64,000 nucleotides of DNA from Rehmannia glutinosa (Eukaryota > Streptophyta > Magnoliopsida > Lamiales > Orobanchaceae): positions 91,836,616 through 91,900,615 of the forward strand of contig CM071924.1 in the NCBI GenBank assembly GCA_016081115.2, in the 5' to 3' direction. The translations under genes were made by a program, and so were the position numbers. Positions 54,471-64,000 of this stretch are shown in pieces. The notes under the pieces were generated by a model. The model ran no database searches and was not told where the DNA came from. It worked only from the letters and a program-made list of their open reading frames with translations. The first letter of the stretch is position 1. Each line of letters opens with the position of its first letter.

Positions 54471-55945
54471 AGCATTTTGTGTTGCTTTGATCGACTCTCT
54501 CGCAATCACTTAGTTGCAAATTTTCCAAAGATTTTATGAGACTCGGCTATCTCATCTTCATTTGAGTTTATAATTCCAACTTGACTTCAAAGATAGGGAC
54601 TTTTCGTATGGTTGGATGATTCACTTATCAGTGACTCTTCAATGTCTTCTCCATTTACATTTGGCTCATCGAATACCACATGAATGGATTCCTCCGCAAC
54701 CATAGTCCTTTTGTTGAGTACTCTGTAGGCTTTGCTTTCACCGAGTATCCCAAGAAGATACCTTCATCAACTTTAGCATTGAAAGCCTTTAGGTTGTCTT
54801 TGCCGTTGTTATGGATGAAGCATTTACATCAAAATATTCTAAAATATGCAACATTTGGTTTTCTTCTGTCCAAATCTCATAGGGAGTCTTTGTCACTTAT
54901 ACATTTTTATCATACATCTGTTTTTGAGTGTAGCAAGTTGTGTTGATTGCTTTCACCTAAAATCTCTTTGGTAACCCCTTCACCTAACATGGTCCTTCCG
55001 CTTTTTGAGTGTTCTATTCCTTCTTTCGCAACTCCATTCTCTTTGTGGAGTCCTTGCTGCAGATAATTCATGACCAATGCCATTTTCAATACAATATTGA
55101 GTTATTATACCATTGACAAACTCGGTTCCTCCATGTCCGATCTTATTTTGATAATGGTTTGGCTCTTCTAATTTTGAATCCTCTTCATCAATCGTGGTAG
55201 TTTTCGTAGAGTTTCTTTCTTCTTACACATGAATATTGTCCATGTATATCTTGAGTAGTCATCTACTACCACCAAGGTATATTTCTTCCCACTTATGCTA
55301 GCCGGTTCAACTGGACCAAATAGATCCATATGTAGCGGTGCAATATCCTTGTTGAAGATGGGCATGTCTTTTCTTTGAATGATGATTTGATCTGTTTCCT
55401 TCTCCGCATGCGTCACATATACTCTCCTTCTTATATATCGAAATGCGGAAGACCTTCCACAAGATTACTACGGCAAGCTTGTTAAGTGTTTTGAAATTCA
55501 GGTGACTCAACTTTTTTGTGCCACACCAACTTGATTCAGTGTGCTCTTTGCTAATAGACAAGTCTTTGGGTGTAGCGGTTGACCAATCTACTACATACAT
55601 GTTCTTTTTCGCATCCTTGTAACACAACTTCATTTGATTCAATATCCTTGATTTGGCATATACCCATGTTAAATCCAACATTATAGCCCTTGTCACGAGT
55701 TGGTCGATGCTTAGCAAGTTGAAGTTGAGTCCTTCAACATATGCAACATCCGTGATTTCTAACCGTTCTTCTTGATGGATCCAATGCCTCTTATTTCTCC
55801 CGAGCTTCATTTCCTCCAAATATGACTTTTGCTCCTTTAACTTCCTTGAATTTTGACAGATTTTTCTTGTTTCTGTCATATGTCTAGAACAGCCACTATC
55901 CATGTACCAGGTTCCTTGGCACTGTTTGTTCCTTGAACGCAATCA
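54471..55945 (-). pseudogene. Copia C pol remnant (protease, pre-integrase, integrase)
   Basis: Protease WYMDSGCSRHMTETRK near 55890 keeps the DSG catalytic motif. Pre-integrase: VEGLNFNLLSIDQL (55730) and LSHLNFKTLNKLA followed by a C-X2-C-like CDACGEGN. Integrase: APLHMDLFGPVEPAS and KKYTLVVVDDYSRYTWT (55168-55416), then KIGHGGTEFVNG (about 55125) and SAARTPQREW (about 55050). An IN-RT linker is recognisable to about 54480. RT, RNase H and the 3' LTR are absent; LTR sequence of the Tekay element resumes directly. Confidence 0.8.
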
Positions 55946-58405
55946 AGGAAATTAAGTTTTAGGTACCCATACTTGTCCGGGTCCTAAGGGGTTAGTATTG
56001 TAAGATGATCCAACCAGCCTATAGCCAAATGATCGCTCTAAGGGGTTGCCATCTTTTTTTGCCATAATCATAATTAATTTTGGCAAATTGCTTGGGGATT
56101 CTAGGTTCATACAACCGCAGAGTCTCTTTTGTCTGTATGCATGTATATGTGTTTTAGCAATTGCCTTCTTTGGGTAATTGTGGTGTCTCGAGTGTAGTGC
56201 CTAGGTGCATATGTGTTGATGAAAGCTCTTATACTTTTGGAATGACCTTTCCGAGTTCTAGGCCTTTGCCATTTGGGCTTATATTCCATAAGTCATTCTT
56301 TGATAGTTCACATCGCTCCAATCAACTTGGCTTTGATATTTTCTACCATTCCCATCATATGTGTTTCTTTGATAGAACTTTTGTGGTTTTTGGTAGCTCT
56401 GTTTCTTCTTTACAGAGTAATTCCTGTTTGGAGTTTGTTGAGGAACTTGGCTGAATTTCTTCTGTTGTCCCTCTCAATGCACCCAACTCGGCCGTTTTCC
56501 TTTTCCTTTATAACCAAGCCAGTTTGCTTGTAATTGTGCTTTGGAGTGAATGTGTGTGCACCATTTGGAGTTTTGGATTTTTGAGACACTTCATTGCTTG
56601 AAGATCCTTTTTCCAAAATTACTTTTGGAGTTTGACATAGCACAGAGGAATTAAATCCTAAGCCTGTCTTGTCTCCACATTCTCTTTGACTCATAATAAG
56701 ATCATCCAATGATTTAGATGCCTTAGTGAATGATGCAATCACATTTTTGAGGTCATTCTCCCTCTTTTCTATGGTAGCTATTTCTGCTATTAGCTTGACA
56801 TTTTCAGCCTTTAAACTTTTATTCTCATCAGCTATTTGACTTAGAGTACTCAGCTCCTTAGTCAGTTGTGAGTTTTGGCTCTTGAGTAGGCTGTTTTCCT
56901 CATTTAGTAGTGTGTGTGAGGATTTAATGCGTTCAAAATCTTTCATCATTTTGCCTAATGAATCATAAAGATCAGTGGGTGATGAAGTGTGTGTGTCACT
57001 GATCACTATCACTAGAACCGAGTTTGATGAGTTAGAGTGTACCTCATCTTCTTGGTCAAAGTTGATCTTGTTCCTTGGCCATCAAACATCGGGCTTCTTC
57101 TTCTTGAGTCACTTGAGTAGTCGCTTCACCGCTGCTCTCTCAATCATTGTCTCTCTTGACTTGGTTGTCTCTCGTGATCTCTGCACCAACATTGCCTTTT
57201 TCTTTTCTTGTCTTCTTTCTCTCAAGACCTTTCTTTCTTCTTCTTCATTCCTGTATTTGTTGACTACAGGATATGGACAATCAATGGCATAGTGACCTGG
57301 TTGCCTACGGTTCAAAGATAGATATTCAACCTTTTGATCACTCTTTCCATTCTTGGATTGTCATCCTTTGATATTCAGCTTTTTGATGATCTGTTCTCTT
57401 GGTTGGCCTATCTTCCCTTGACTTGGAGGGAGCCGAGTGTCTTCGGAAGATTCGCCCTTGCCTCTCTTGTAGTTCTTATTGAAGAACTTGTTGAATCTTT
57501 TAACCATCAGGGCTATTTTTCGGATCAATGACTTCTTTGACCTTAGCTCTCTTTCCATCCTTACATGATTAGATTAAAATTGTTTTGGGTACAACTGTCT
57601 CTTCCTCGATCTTTTCTTCTCACTCAAATTCGTAGGCTTTGAGATCCGAGAATAGTTCATGGTTGGAGGTCTTCGATAGGTCTATGGAATGTCTCGGTGC
57701 CATGACCTTCATTTCCCATTCAATTGGGAGACTTTTTGGGATCTTCATACACATTTCTTCTCGTGTATATTCCTTTCCAAGTGCGAGATAGCTCGTTGGT
57801 GATTTACGTGAACCGAGCATCCGGTTGATCCAGGTTTTCTCCTCGCGATCATTTTGAAATTCTCAAATTTTTGTACAGACCACCGATAATTTATTTTCCT
57901 TGATTTGCTCACGAGCCTTCACGGATCAATGTTAGCTTGTCCCCATTTTCTTTGGCGTTTTGCATGATTTGACTTTATTGAACATGGCTTTGTCCAAGGT
58001 TTTGTAAAGGATGTCCTTGGCTACATTGTCCAGGTTGTATCTTTTTCTGTCATCATTTGTCCATTCAGTTCTTGGTTTTTCAACCATAGCTGGTCTAGGG
58101 CAACATCTTCTTCACCTTTAGTGTAGCTCTTCTTACTGTTGTGTTCACTTTTAAGATTTGCGGTGGCCCATCCTCTATCACTATCCACATCTCATCATGT
58201 AATCTTTGATAGATGAGCTCGCATATGAATTTTCCAATCATCAAATTCTTCAATTGTGAACATGGGGATGCGTGTCAAATTTGCTTCCATGATAATAACT
58301 TTTAATGATAAAAGAAGTTTTTGAAAACTTAAGTACTAAAGCAGACTTTGAAAAGTTTGGAGATCTAGTTTAGTAACCTTGTGTGGAAGGCTCAATGAAC
58401 CAACC
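55946..58405 (-). pseudogene. Copia C gag remnant
   Basis: From the primer site leftwards: UBN2-like gag core (about 57600-58300, including NHELFSDLKAYEFE), a basic RFNKFFNKNYKRGKG stretch (57361-57558), a knuckle in which RQPGHYAIDCPYP (57109-57315) is recognisable, and an extended Leu/Glu/Lys coiled coil (56410-57012, SLLKSQNSQLTKELSTL). This long coiled-coil gag is typical of SIRE-like copia elements. Several frame breaks. 55946-56400 holds the gag-protease spacer. Confidence 0.75.
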
Positions 58406-58416
58406 GCTCGATACCA
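58406..58416 (-). other. Copia C primer binding site
   Basis: The minus strand reads TGGTATCGAGC two bases after the LTR end CCTACA, as in the alpha element at 1441-1452. Confidence 0.75.
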
Positions 58417-58418
58417 CT

Positions 58419-59954
58419 TGTAGGTCCCAGGGGTGTGAGTGTAAGGTTTACAAAGGGGGTTGAATAAACCTTACCAACTTTTTACTTTTTAAAATTGAGT
58501 TGACACTATATCTGTTTGTGTCCTTGGTGACACCAATTTAGTTAATCAAGTAGAGTTAGTCACTCAACAGGACTCGATCGATCCGTTGATAGAATAACTC
58601 ATTTGTTAAGATCGAATTAGCTCAATGTGGTTGTTTTAAAGGAAGACTTAACACCCTTAAGTTTGGTTTAGTTATGATTTAATACTTGGTTTTAGTACTT
58701 AGAGATTATCGGTTGGATAGCAAATATGTAAGCAAAATTAAACAAATAAGATACAGGAATTAAAGTCTTTGAAATGTAAATGACACGATAAGTTTTTATA
58801 GAGGTTCGAAGATGGGGTAATTCTTCTACTCCTCTCTTCTCCAACTCCCGTAGGAATCCACTAAGTATTGATCGATATCTGTGAGTGGTAGCAGTCCGGA
58901 TACAAGTCTTGATCACTCGGTGACTTGATCCTTTGGGACTCGATCGGAGATGCCTTGGTCACTCGGTGGCTTCTCGTCCGACTCGCCTTCTTCATAGGGC
59001 AAATTTGCTTTGCTACTCTGACTCACTTGCTCAAGCTCTTGGATTTGATCACGAAGCCCTCCAAAAACTCGAGACCGGTTCGACCTTGAACCTTCCTACA
59101 ATCCTCCGTGGAATGTAGACCCCTTGATTCTTCAAAAGTTTCCTCTTCAACCGATTGAAGTTATCTTTCCTTCACAGTGAGTGTTGGATTGATTTTCTTC
59201 GTAATGTAGGCTTGAGGATTAATCTTGAATGATTTGAGAATATTTTGGTTCTGATTCAAATGTTTTCTTGAATGTTCGTGGTTCGAGTAACCTTCTCTCC
59301 GAGTCATTCCTCGGCCTTTTATAGTGATCTTTCAAAAATCTGTCCGTTGAAAGAGATAGCTTATTTTTGAAAGTCACTTGTGGTCGTTGGCTTGTCTTGT
59401 TGCAGTCCTTGGAATTGCCACTTCCTCGTATTAATTATTCTTGACTTTTGAGCACTGACACGGTGTAGTGTTTCCCATTAGTTCATTCCCCTTGCACGCT
59501 TCGGGTGAGCACTTCGAGAAAGGAAGCATGGAGGTATTACTTGTTTAAGTAATTCTCTTGATTTTTGTGCAACGGATCTCTTTCGATTATCTCGACTTGA
59601 CCGCATTTCCTTGCTTTCCCAGGTGACTTAGAGTCGCCTTCCAATCATTAAATGACTCTTGTCACTTCAACTAGAGACTTGACTATCTTGAGTTGACTTG
59701 ACTGATGCTTTACTCAACCGCATCTTTGCACCTTCAATCGAGTTCCCGTCTTCTCTTCTTTTGTCAAACTCAAATTGTCTCGCAATGAGTCTTCCTACTA
59801 GTCTCGAGTTGTCTTCTTGCATGTTTGGGCATAGCCGACTTAACTCGGCTTGACCACCTATTTGTTACAATGCGTTTACAACAAAAAATGGGGTGCCAAC
59901 TATTCTAAGTTTTACATGGCATTCATCAAAATCTAAACAATAAATTTCCCAACA
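58419..59954 (-). mobile_element. 5' LTR of copia C (family beta)
   Basis: On the plus strand it runs from TGTAGGTCCCAGGGG to TTTCCCAACA; the minus-strand start TGTTGGGAAATTTATTG matches the solo LTR at 40090. Both also share the end CACACCCCTKGGRMCTACA. Length 1536 bp against 1500 bp for the solo copy. The right neighbour is Tekay LTR sequence. Confidence 0.85.
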
Positions 59955-60469
59955 AAAGGGATTTAATAGGATTAAATGGCTACTACTTACCTTAATGTTA
60001 AGTAGTCTCTAAAAAATGGAATTTTCCTTCAAGCTTCTAACTTCAACTTTGGTGTAGGTCAGCCCCTAAGTTCCAAAAATTCATATTCTTGAGTCAAAAA
60101 TTAATTCTTCATGATGTCAAGAGGAAAATGCTAAACCACAATTTTCTCACCTTAAAGTGTATAGTCTTTGAATCTCTTCTTCAAGCTTGTAGTCAAGTCT
60201 AAGTCTCTTAATTCTTCAAGAAATAATCTACTAGGAGTACCTCAATGAAAAGGATTCAACATGATTAGAAGGTGAAGATATATGGTTGAAGATTTGAGAA
60301 GGAAAGTGGAGTTGGAAAAATAAAATTTTCTTACCTATCTTCTTTGAATTTTTCGGCCAGTTGGATGGATATGGGGAGAATTCGTGTATTTTCTTGTCTA
60401 AGTATGGAGTTGGAAGAGTATTGGGAGATTAGATAGATGAAAGAAAACTTTTGACTCCTCCTAGACCTA

Positions 60470-61000
60470 ATGGCCGAAATTAAGGGGGTGTAGGGATTTC
60501 TTTTTTTAATTTTGGTAGTTTAATTGTTAAAGGGTGATTTGTTGGGAGCTAGTGGTGTAATAAGGAAAAATTTTAGAATTGATTCTTCCCTTAATACACT
60601 ATGGCCGAAAGGTATATGGGTAGGGGTTAGCTTTTTGTGTTTTTTTGTTTTTTTATTTTTATGATAATAGGTTTTTCTTAGGTGGCATTTTTAAATTGTT
60701 GTAGGACAAAACAAAGGTAGAGATTCTTCCCTAAAATGGCTATGGCCGATTTCAAAGGAGTAGGACGATATTTTTTTTTGTTTAAAATTTATTATTGTAA
60801 AGTTGTTGGGAGAAAGAGAAAAAAAATGAGTGAATCCCTCCTACATTTTAGTCATGGCCGAAAATATCATTAGGGGAGGGATTTTTATTTTTTTATTTTT
60901 TATTGGGGTAGTGGGATTAGTAGGGTAACTTTTAAAAGTTTTAGTAAAAAAATTAAACCAATCCCCTATTTTTCCTCTTGGCCGATTTCAAGGGGGAGAT
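60470..61000. repeat. Array of about 125-bp imperfect repeats in the Tekay LTR
   Basis: Five units each carry TGGCCGAAA or TGGCCGATT followed by a GGGG-rich word and a T-rich tract, and end in TCCC/CCTCC words (unit anchors near 60472, 60603, 60742, 60852 and 60980). The spacing is 110-140 bp. Probably in U3 of the minus-strand LTR. Confidence 0.65.
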
Positions 61001-61550
61001 ATCAAAATTTAATTTCTTTTGTCCCATAATTCAATCTTATTGGGAGATACAAAATAATAAAAATAATAATAATTGAAAAAAATGAGTTAATTTTCCAATT
61101 TTAAAGTGAAATGGCGAAATTAAGGGTATATAATGATAAATTTCTGTTTTCTTTTCTTTTATAATGATAAATGTATAAGTATTCATACATAAATATTTAG
61201 AAGCTTAAAATTAAGGATGTGGATAACAAATGTGTATTTTCTCAAAATAAATTGGAAGTTGGTTGGGAATGTATTATAGAATAAGGTGAAATATTTGGAT
61301 AAGGATTGAAATGTACTCCTAAATTATCAAGGGTCCAATATTTCTAAAGTCGTAGTCAATCGATCAAGTATTAATACTAGAGAAGGAATTAAAAATCGGT
61401 ATGCTCGAAAATAAGGAAGGCGTAATTGACGTTGGAAGAAATGAATAAAAGTCGCATCGCATCTCAAGAATAATAGGTTTGTGACACTAAGCCAAACAAT
61501 ACTTTATTATACAACATCGTATCTTATGTTGGAAAAATCGGGGCCTCACA

Positions 61551-61565
61551 TTCTCCCATCCTTAA
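61551..61565 (-). other. Tekay/Del polypurine tract
   Basis: The minus strand reads TTAAGGATGGGAGAA directly before the LTR start TGTGAGG. It marks plus-strand priming and fixes the LTR edge at 61550. Confidence 0.75.
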
Positions 61566-61589
61566 AAGAATTTGGTCCCCAAATTCCTC

Positions 61590-63998
61590 TTAAAACAGTT
61601 CCGGGTATTGTCTTTGCATATCTTCTTCCATTTCCCACGTGGCATCTTCATCTTGATCATGTGCTTGCCACACTACTTTGACCATTGGGATATCTCTTCT
61701 TCTCAATTGGCATACTTGTCTATCGATGATTCGTATCGGTTTCTCGGTGTAAGACAAATTTTCCATTATGAGTGGAATTTCTTCTGTTATAATGTACTCC
61801 GGGTCGGGGTGATATTTCCTTAATCTGGAGACGTGGAACACGTCATGCATACCAGCTATAGGAGGCGGAAGTTCTAATTGATATGCCAGTTTTCCGACTC
61901 TCTTATGTATCTTATACGGTCCAATGTATCTCGGGCTCAATTTTCCTCCTTTCTTAGAATGGATTAATCACTTTCGTGGTGAAAGTCTGAGAAATACTTC
62001 ATCGCCCACCTTGAATTCCAAATCCTTTCTTCTCTTGTCTGCATAGTTCTTCTGTCGGCTCTGGGCGGTACGAATCCTCTCCTTAATCACCTTAACTTTT
62101 TCCATGGCCTCCATGACTTAGTCAACCTTTAAAATCGTTGATGACTTTTGCTTCTATTTCGGAGTCCACTGATCATCGATCTCCCAATGTAACGGTGATC
62201 TACACTTCCGTCAGTATAGTGCCTCGTAAGGAGCCATCCCAATCGTGGCTTGATAATTGTTGTTGTAAGCAAATTCGGCCAATGGTAAATGAGAGTCTCA
62301 ACTTCCTTGAAAATCCCGTGTGCATGCCCATAACATGTCTTCGAGGGTTTGGATCGTACGTTCGGATTGTCCATCGGTATGTGGGTGCGCTGTTGTACTA
62401 AAACTCAACGAGGTTCCTAGTTCCTCATGCAAGCATTTCCAAAATCCCCAGACAAATCGTGGGTCCCTGTCTAAAACAATATCAACTGGTACTCCGTGAA
62501 GTCGCAAAATCTCTCAGATATACACCTGTGCTAGTTTCTGTAGACTGTCCGTCTTTTTGATCGGTAAGAAATGGGTTGACTTTGTGAGTCTGTCCACTAC
62601 AACCCATATAGTATCATGTCCTCCTCTGGTTCTAGGCAAATCCGTTACGAAATCCATAGTGATATATTCCCATTTCCATTCAGAATCAGAACGCAGTTGC
62701 GTAATCCGGCATTTACGATTGGTGTTCAGCTTTGACTCGTTGGCATGTCAGACATCTTGCCACATACTCGGCTACTAGATTCTTCATGTTTACCCACCAA
62801 AAGTGTTGTTTCAGATCTTTGTACATCCTATTACCGCCGGGATGTATGGTGTACCTCAAACGATGTGCTTCACTTAAAATCTTATTTTTCAATTTCTCAT
62901 TATTTGGGATGCACACCCGATTTTCAAACCTCAAGATTTTATCTTTGCTAAGGATTAAGGCGATCTCCCATCGAAAAACTTTTCCATAAGCTCTCGGATC
63001 TTTGAGTCTCCCCCCTGTCTTTGTTTTGATTTCGTCCAACAACTCAGGTCTCACAGAGATGTTAGCGCAAAATATTTTGGTGTCCGTTCTCATCGGATTC
63101 CATATGCTCAACTCCTCTAGGGATTTCCATTCCCTAATCATTAGTCTGGCGATGGTAGCCTTCCTACTCAAGGCATCTGCCACCACATTGGCTTTTCCAG
63201 GGTGGTATTGAATATCAAAGTGGTAATCTTCGATTAATTCCATCCACCTTATTTGCCTTAGGTTGAGATCCTTCTGGGAAAATAAATACTTCAGACTCTT
63301 ATGATCCGTAAAAACTATGAAAGTTGCACCGTATAAATAGTGTCTCCATTTCTTCAAGGCGAACACTATAGCCGCCAGCTCGAGGTCATGCGTAGGGTAA
63401 TTTGCCTCATATGGTTTGAGTTTTCGCGAGGCATATGCAATTACCTTTCCCTCTTGCATGAGTACGACTCCTAGCCCTTCTTTCGATGCATCGCTATAGA
63501 CAAGAAAAACCTCAGTTCCATTCGGAAGGACCATAACAGGAGCAGTGGTGAGTCGTTTCTCCAGTTCTTGAAAGCTGGAGTCACATTTGTCGCTCCACTC
63601 AAATTTGACTTGCTTTTGAGTCAATCGTGTGAGTGGTCCGGCGATCTTAGAGAAGTCCTTTTTGAATCTTCGGTAATATCCGGCTAATCCCAAAAATCTT
63701 CGGATTTCAGTCACTGTCTCCGGTTGTTTCCATTCAATAATTGTTTGTACCTTTGATGGATCTACTGAAATTCCATCCCCAGACACTATGTGTCCTAGAA
63801 AGGTAACTTCCTAACCTTAGGCCAGAATTCACATTTGTTAAACTTGGCATATAATTTATGCTCTCGTAGTACTTCCATCACCATTCTCAAATGACGTTCA
63901 TGATCCTCCCTTGACTTGGAGTATACTAGTATGTCATCAATAAAAATAACTACAAATTGATCTAAGTAAGGTCGAAAGACTCGGTGCATCAGGTTCAT
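61590..63998 (-). pseudogene. Tekay/Del gypsy pol (RT, RNase H, integrase, chromodomain), partial
   Basis: The element enters from the right edge. RT: VVIFIDDILVYSKSREDHERHL (split: FIDDILVYS near 63925) in 63795-63998. After a 5-bp insertion near 63800-63815, 62713-63786 gives the RT thumb, RNase H (LVYSDASKEGLGVVLMQ, FTDHKSLKYLF, NVVADALSRK) and the integrase HHCC domain (EAHRL, IHPGG, ARCLTCQ). The integrase core follows (LDRDPRFVWGF, DGQSERTIQTLEDMLW, 62298-62507). 61590-61940 has the GPY-type C-terminus (RYIGPYKI) and a chromodomain (VKVVWQAHDQDEDATWE). Only a few frame breaks occur. Chromodomain elements of this clade target heterochromatin. Confidence 0.9.
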
Positions 63999-64000
63999 AA

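Larger units (their letters stand above)
52615..61550 (-). mobile_element. 3' LTR of Tekay/Del gypsy element, split by copia C
   Basis: The plus-strand left end is TGTCACGCCCC and the right end GGGGCCTCACA, so the minus-strand LTR starts TGTGAGGCCCC directly after the polypurine tract and ends GGGGCGTGACA. It consists of 52615 to about 54470 and 59955-61550 (roughly 3.4 kb), separated by copia C. The LTR holds a 33-bp minisatellite, CACTT-rich low-complexity sequence, and an array of ATGGCCGAA repeats. The 5' LTR lies outside the window. Confidence 0.75.

Overview
This is a repeat-dominated stretch of a plant nuclear genome, almost certainly a eudicot and perhaps an asterid (weak guess). The evidence is its AT-rich base composition, L1 LINEs with a C-terminal RNase H, Ty1/copia elements with initiator-Met-like primer sites, a chromodomain-carrying Tekay/Del gypsy element, a CACTA element, a Cassandra-type TRIM carrying 5S rRNA-like sequence, and a small potato-type-I serine protease inhibitor (PI-I) gene family. 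There is no sign of bacterial or organellar sequence.

The only gene I judge intact is a two-exon PI-I gene on the minus strand at 48132-48757 (69 aa). Two older paralogues lie at 17978-18647 and 22336-23083 and are pseudogenes with different lesions. Each sits in a module of several kb (duplicated flanks, promoter and a degenerate AAAGTATTAG array): module 1 (about 5146-19930), module 2 (20045-33640), module 3 (45750-50990), plus a module 4 head (52085-52614) cut by a gypsy LTR whose other end is beyond the window. The window is therefore a tandem PI-I array blown apart by transposons. Comparing modules gives empty sites that date and delimit many insertions.

Left to right: 1-2889 is the 5' part of a minus-strand copia element (gag, primer site, 1.4 kb LTR) next to a gypsy gag/LTR fragment (2890-4812). 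5799-16013 is a CACTA element (CTT target duplication) containing a whole copia element (5956-15306), itself holding a Tekay-like solo LTR (10658-13297). 16014-19930 carries a SINE and PI-I copy 1. 20045-33640 carries MITEs, PI-I copy 2, a 6 kb L1 (23759-29790), a Cassandra TRIM (30662-31527) and a DUF4283-type insertion (31864-33105). 33921-35830 is a solo copia LTR plus another copia 3' end. 36109-37174 holds two small insertions with clear target duplications. 37184-45749 is a decayed copia element interrupted by a solo LTR of a second copia family. 45750-50990 is module 3 with the intact gene and a Mutator-like element. 52615-63998 is the 3' LTR and pol of a Tekay/Del element, its LTR split by the 5' half of another copia element.

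All transposon coding regions are damaged by stops and frameshifts except long tracts of the Tekay pol, which is the least decayed. Boundaries marked with target duplications are firm; others are estimates read by eye.
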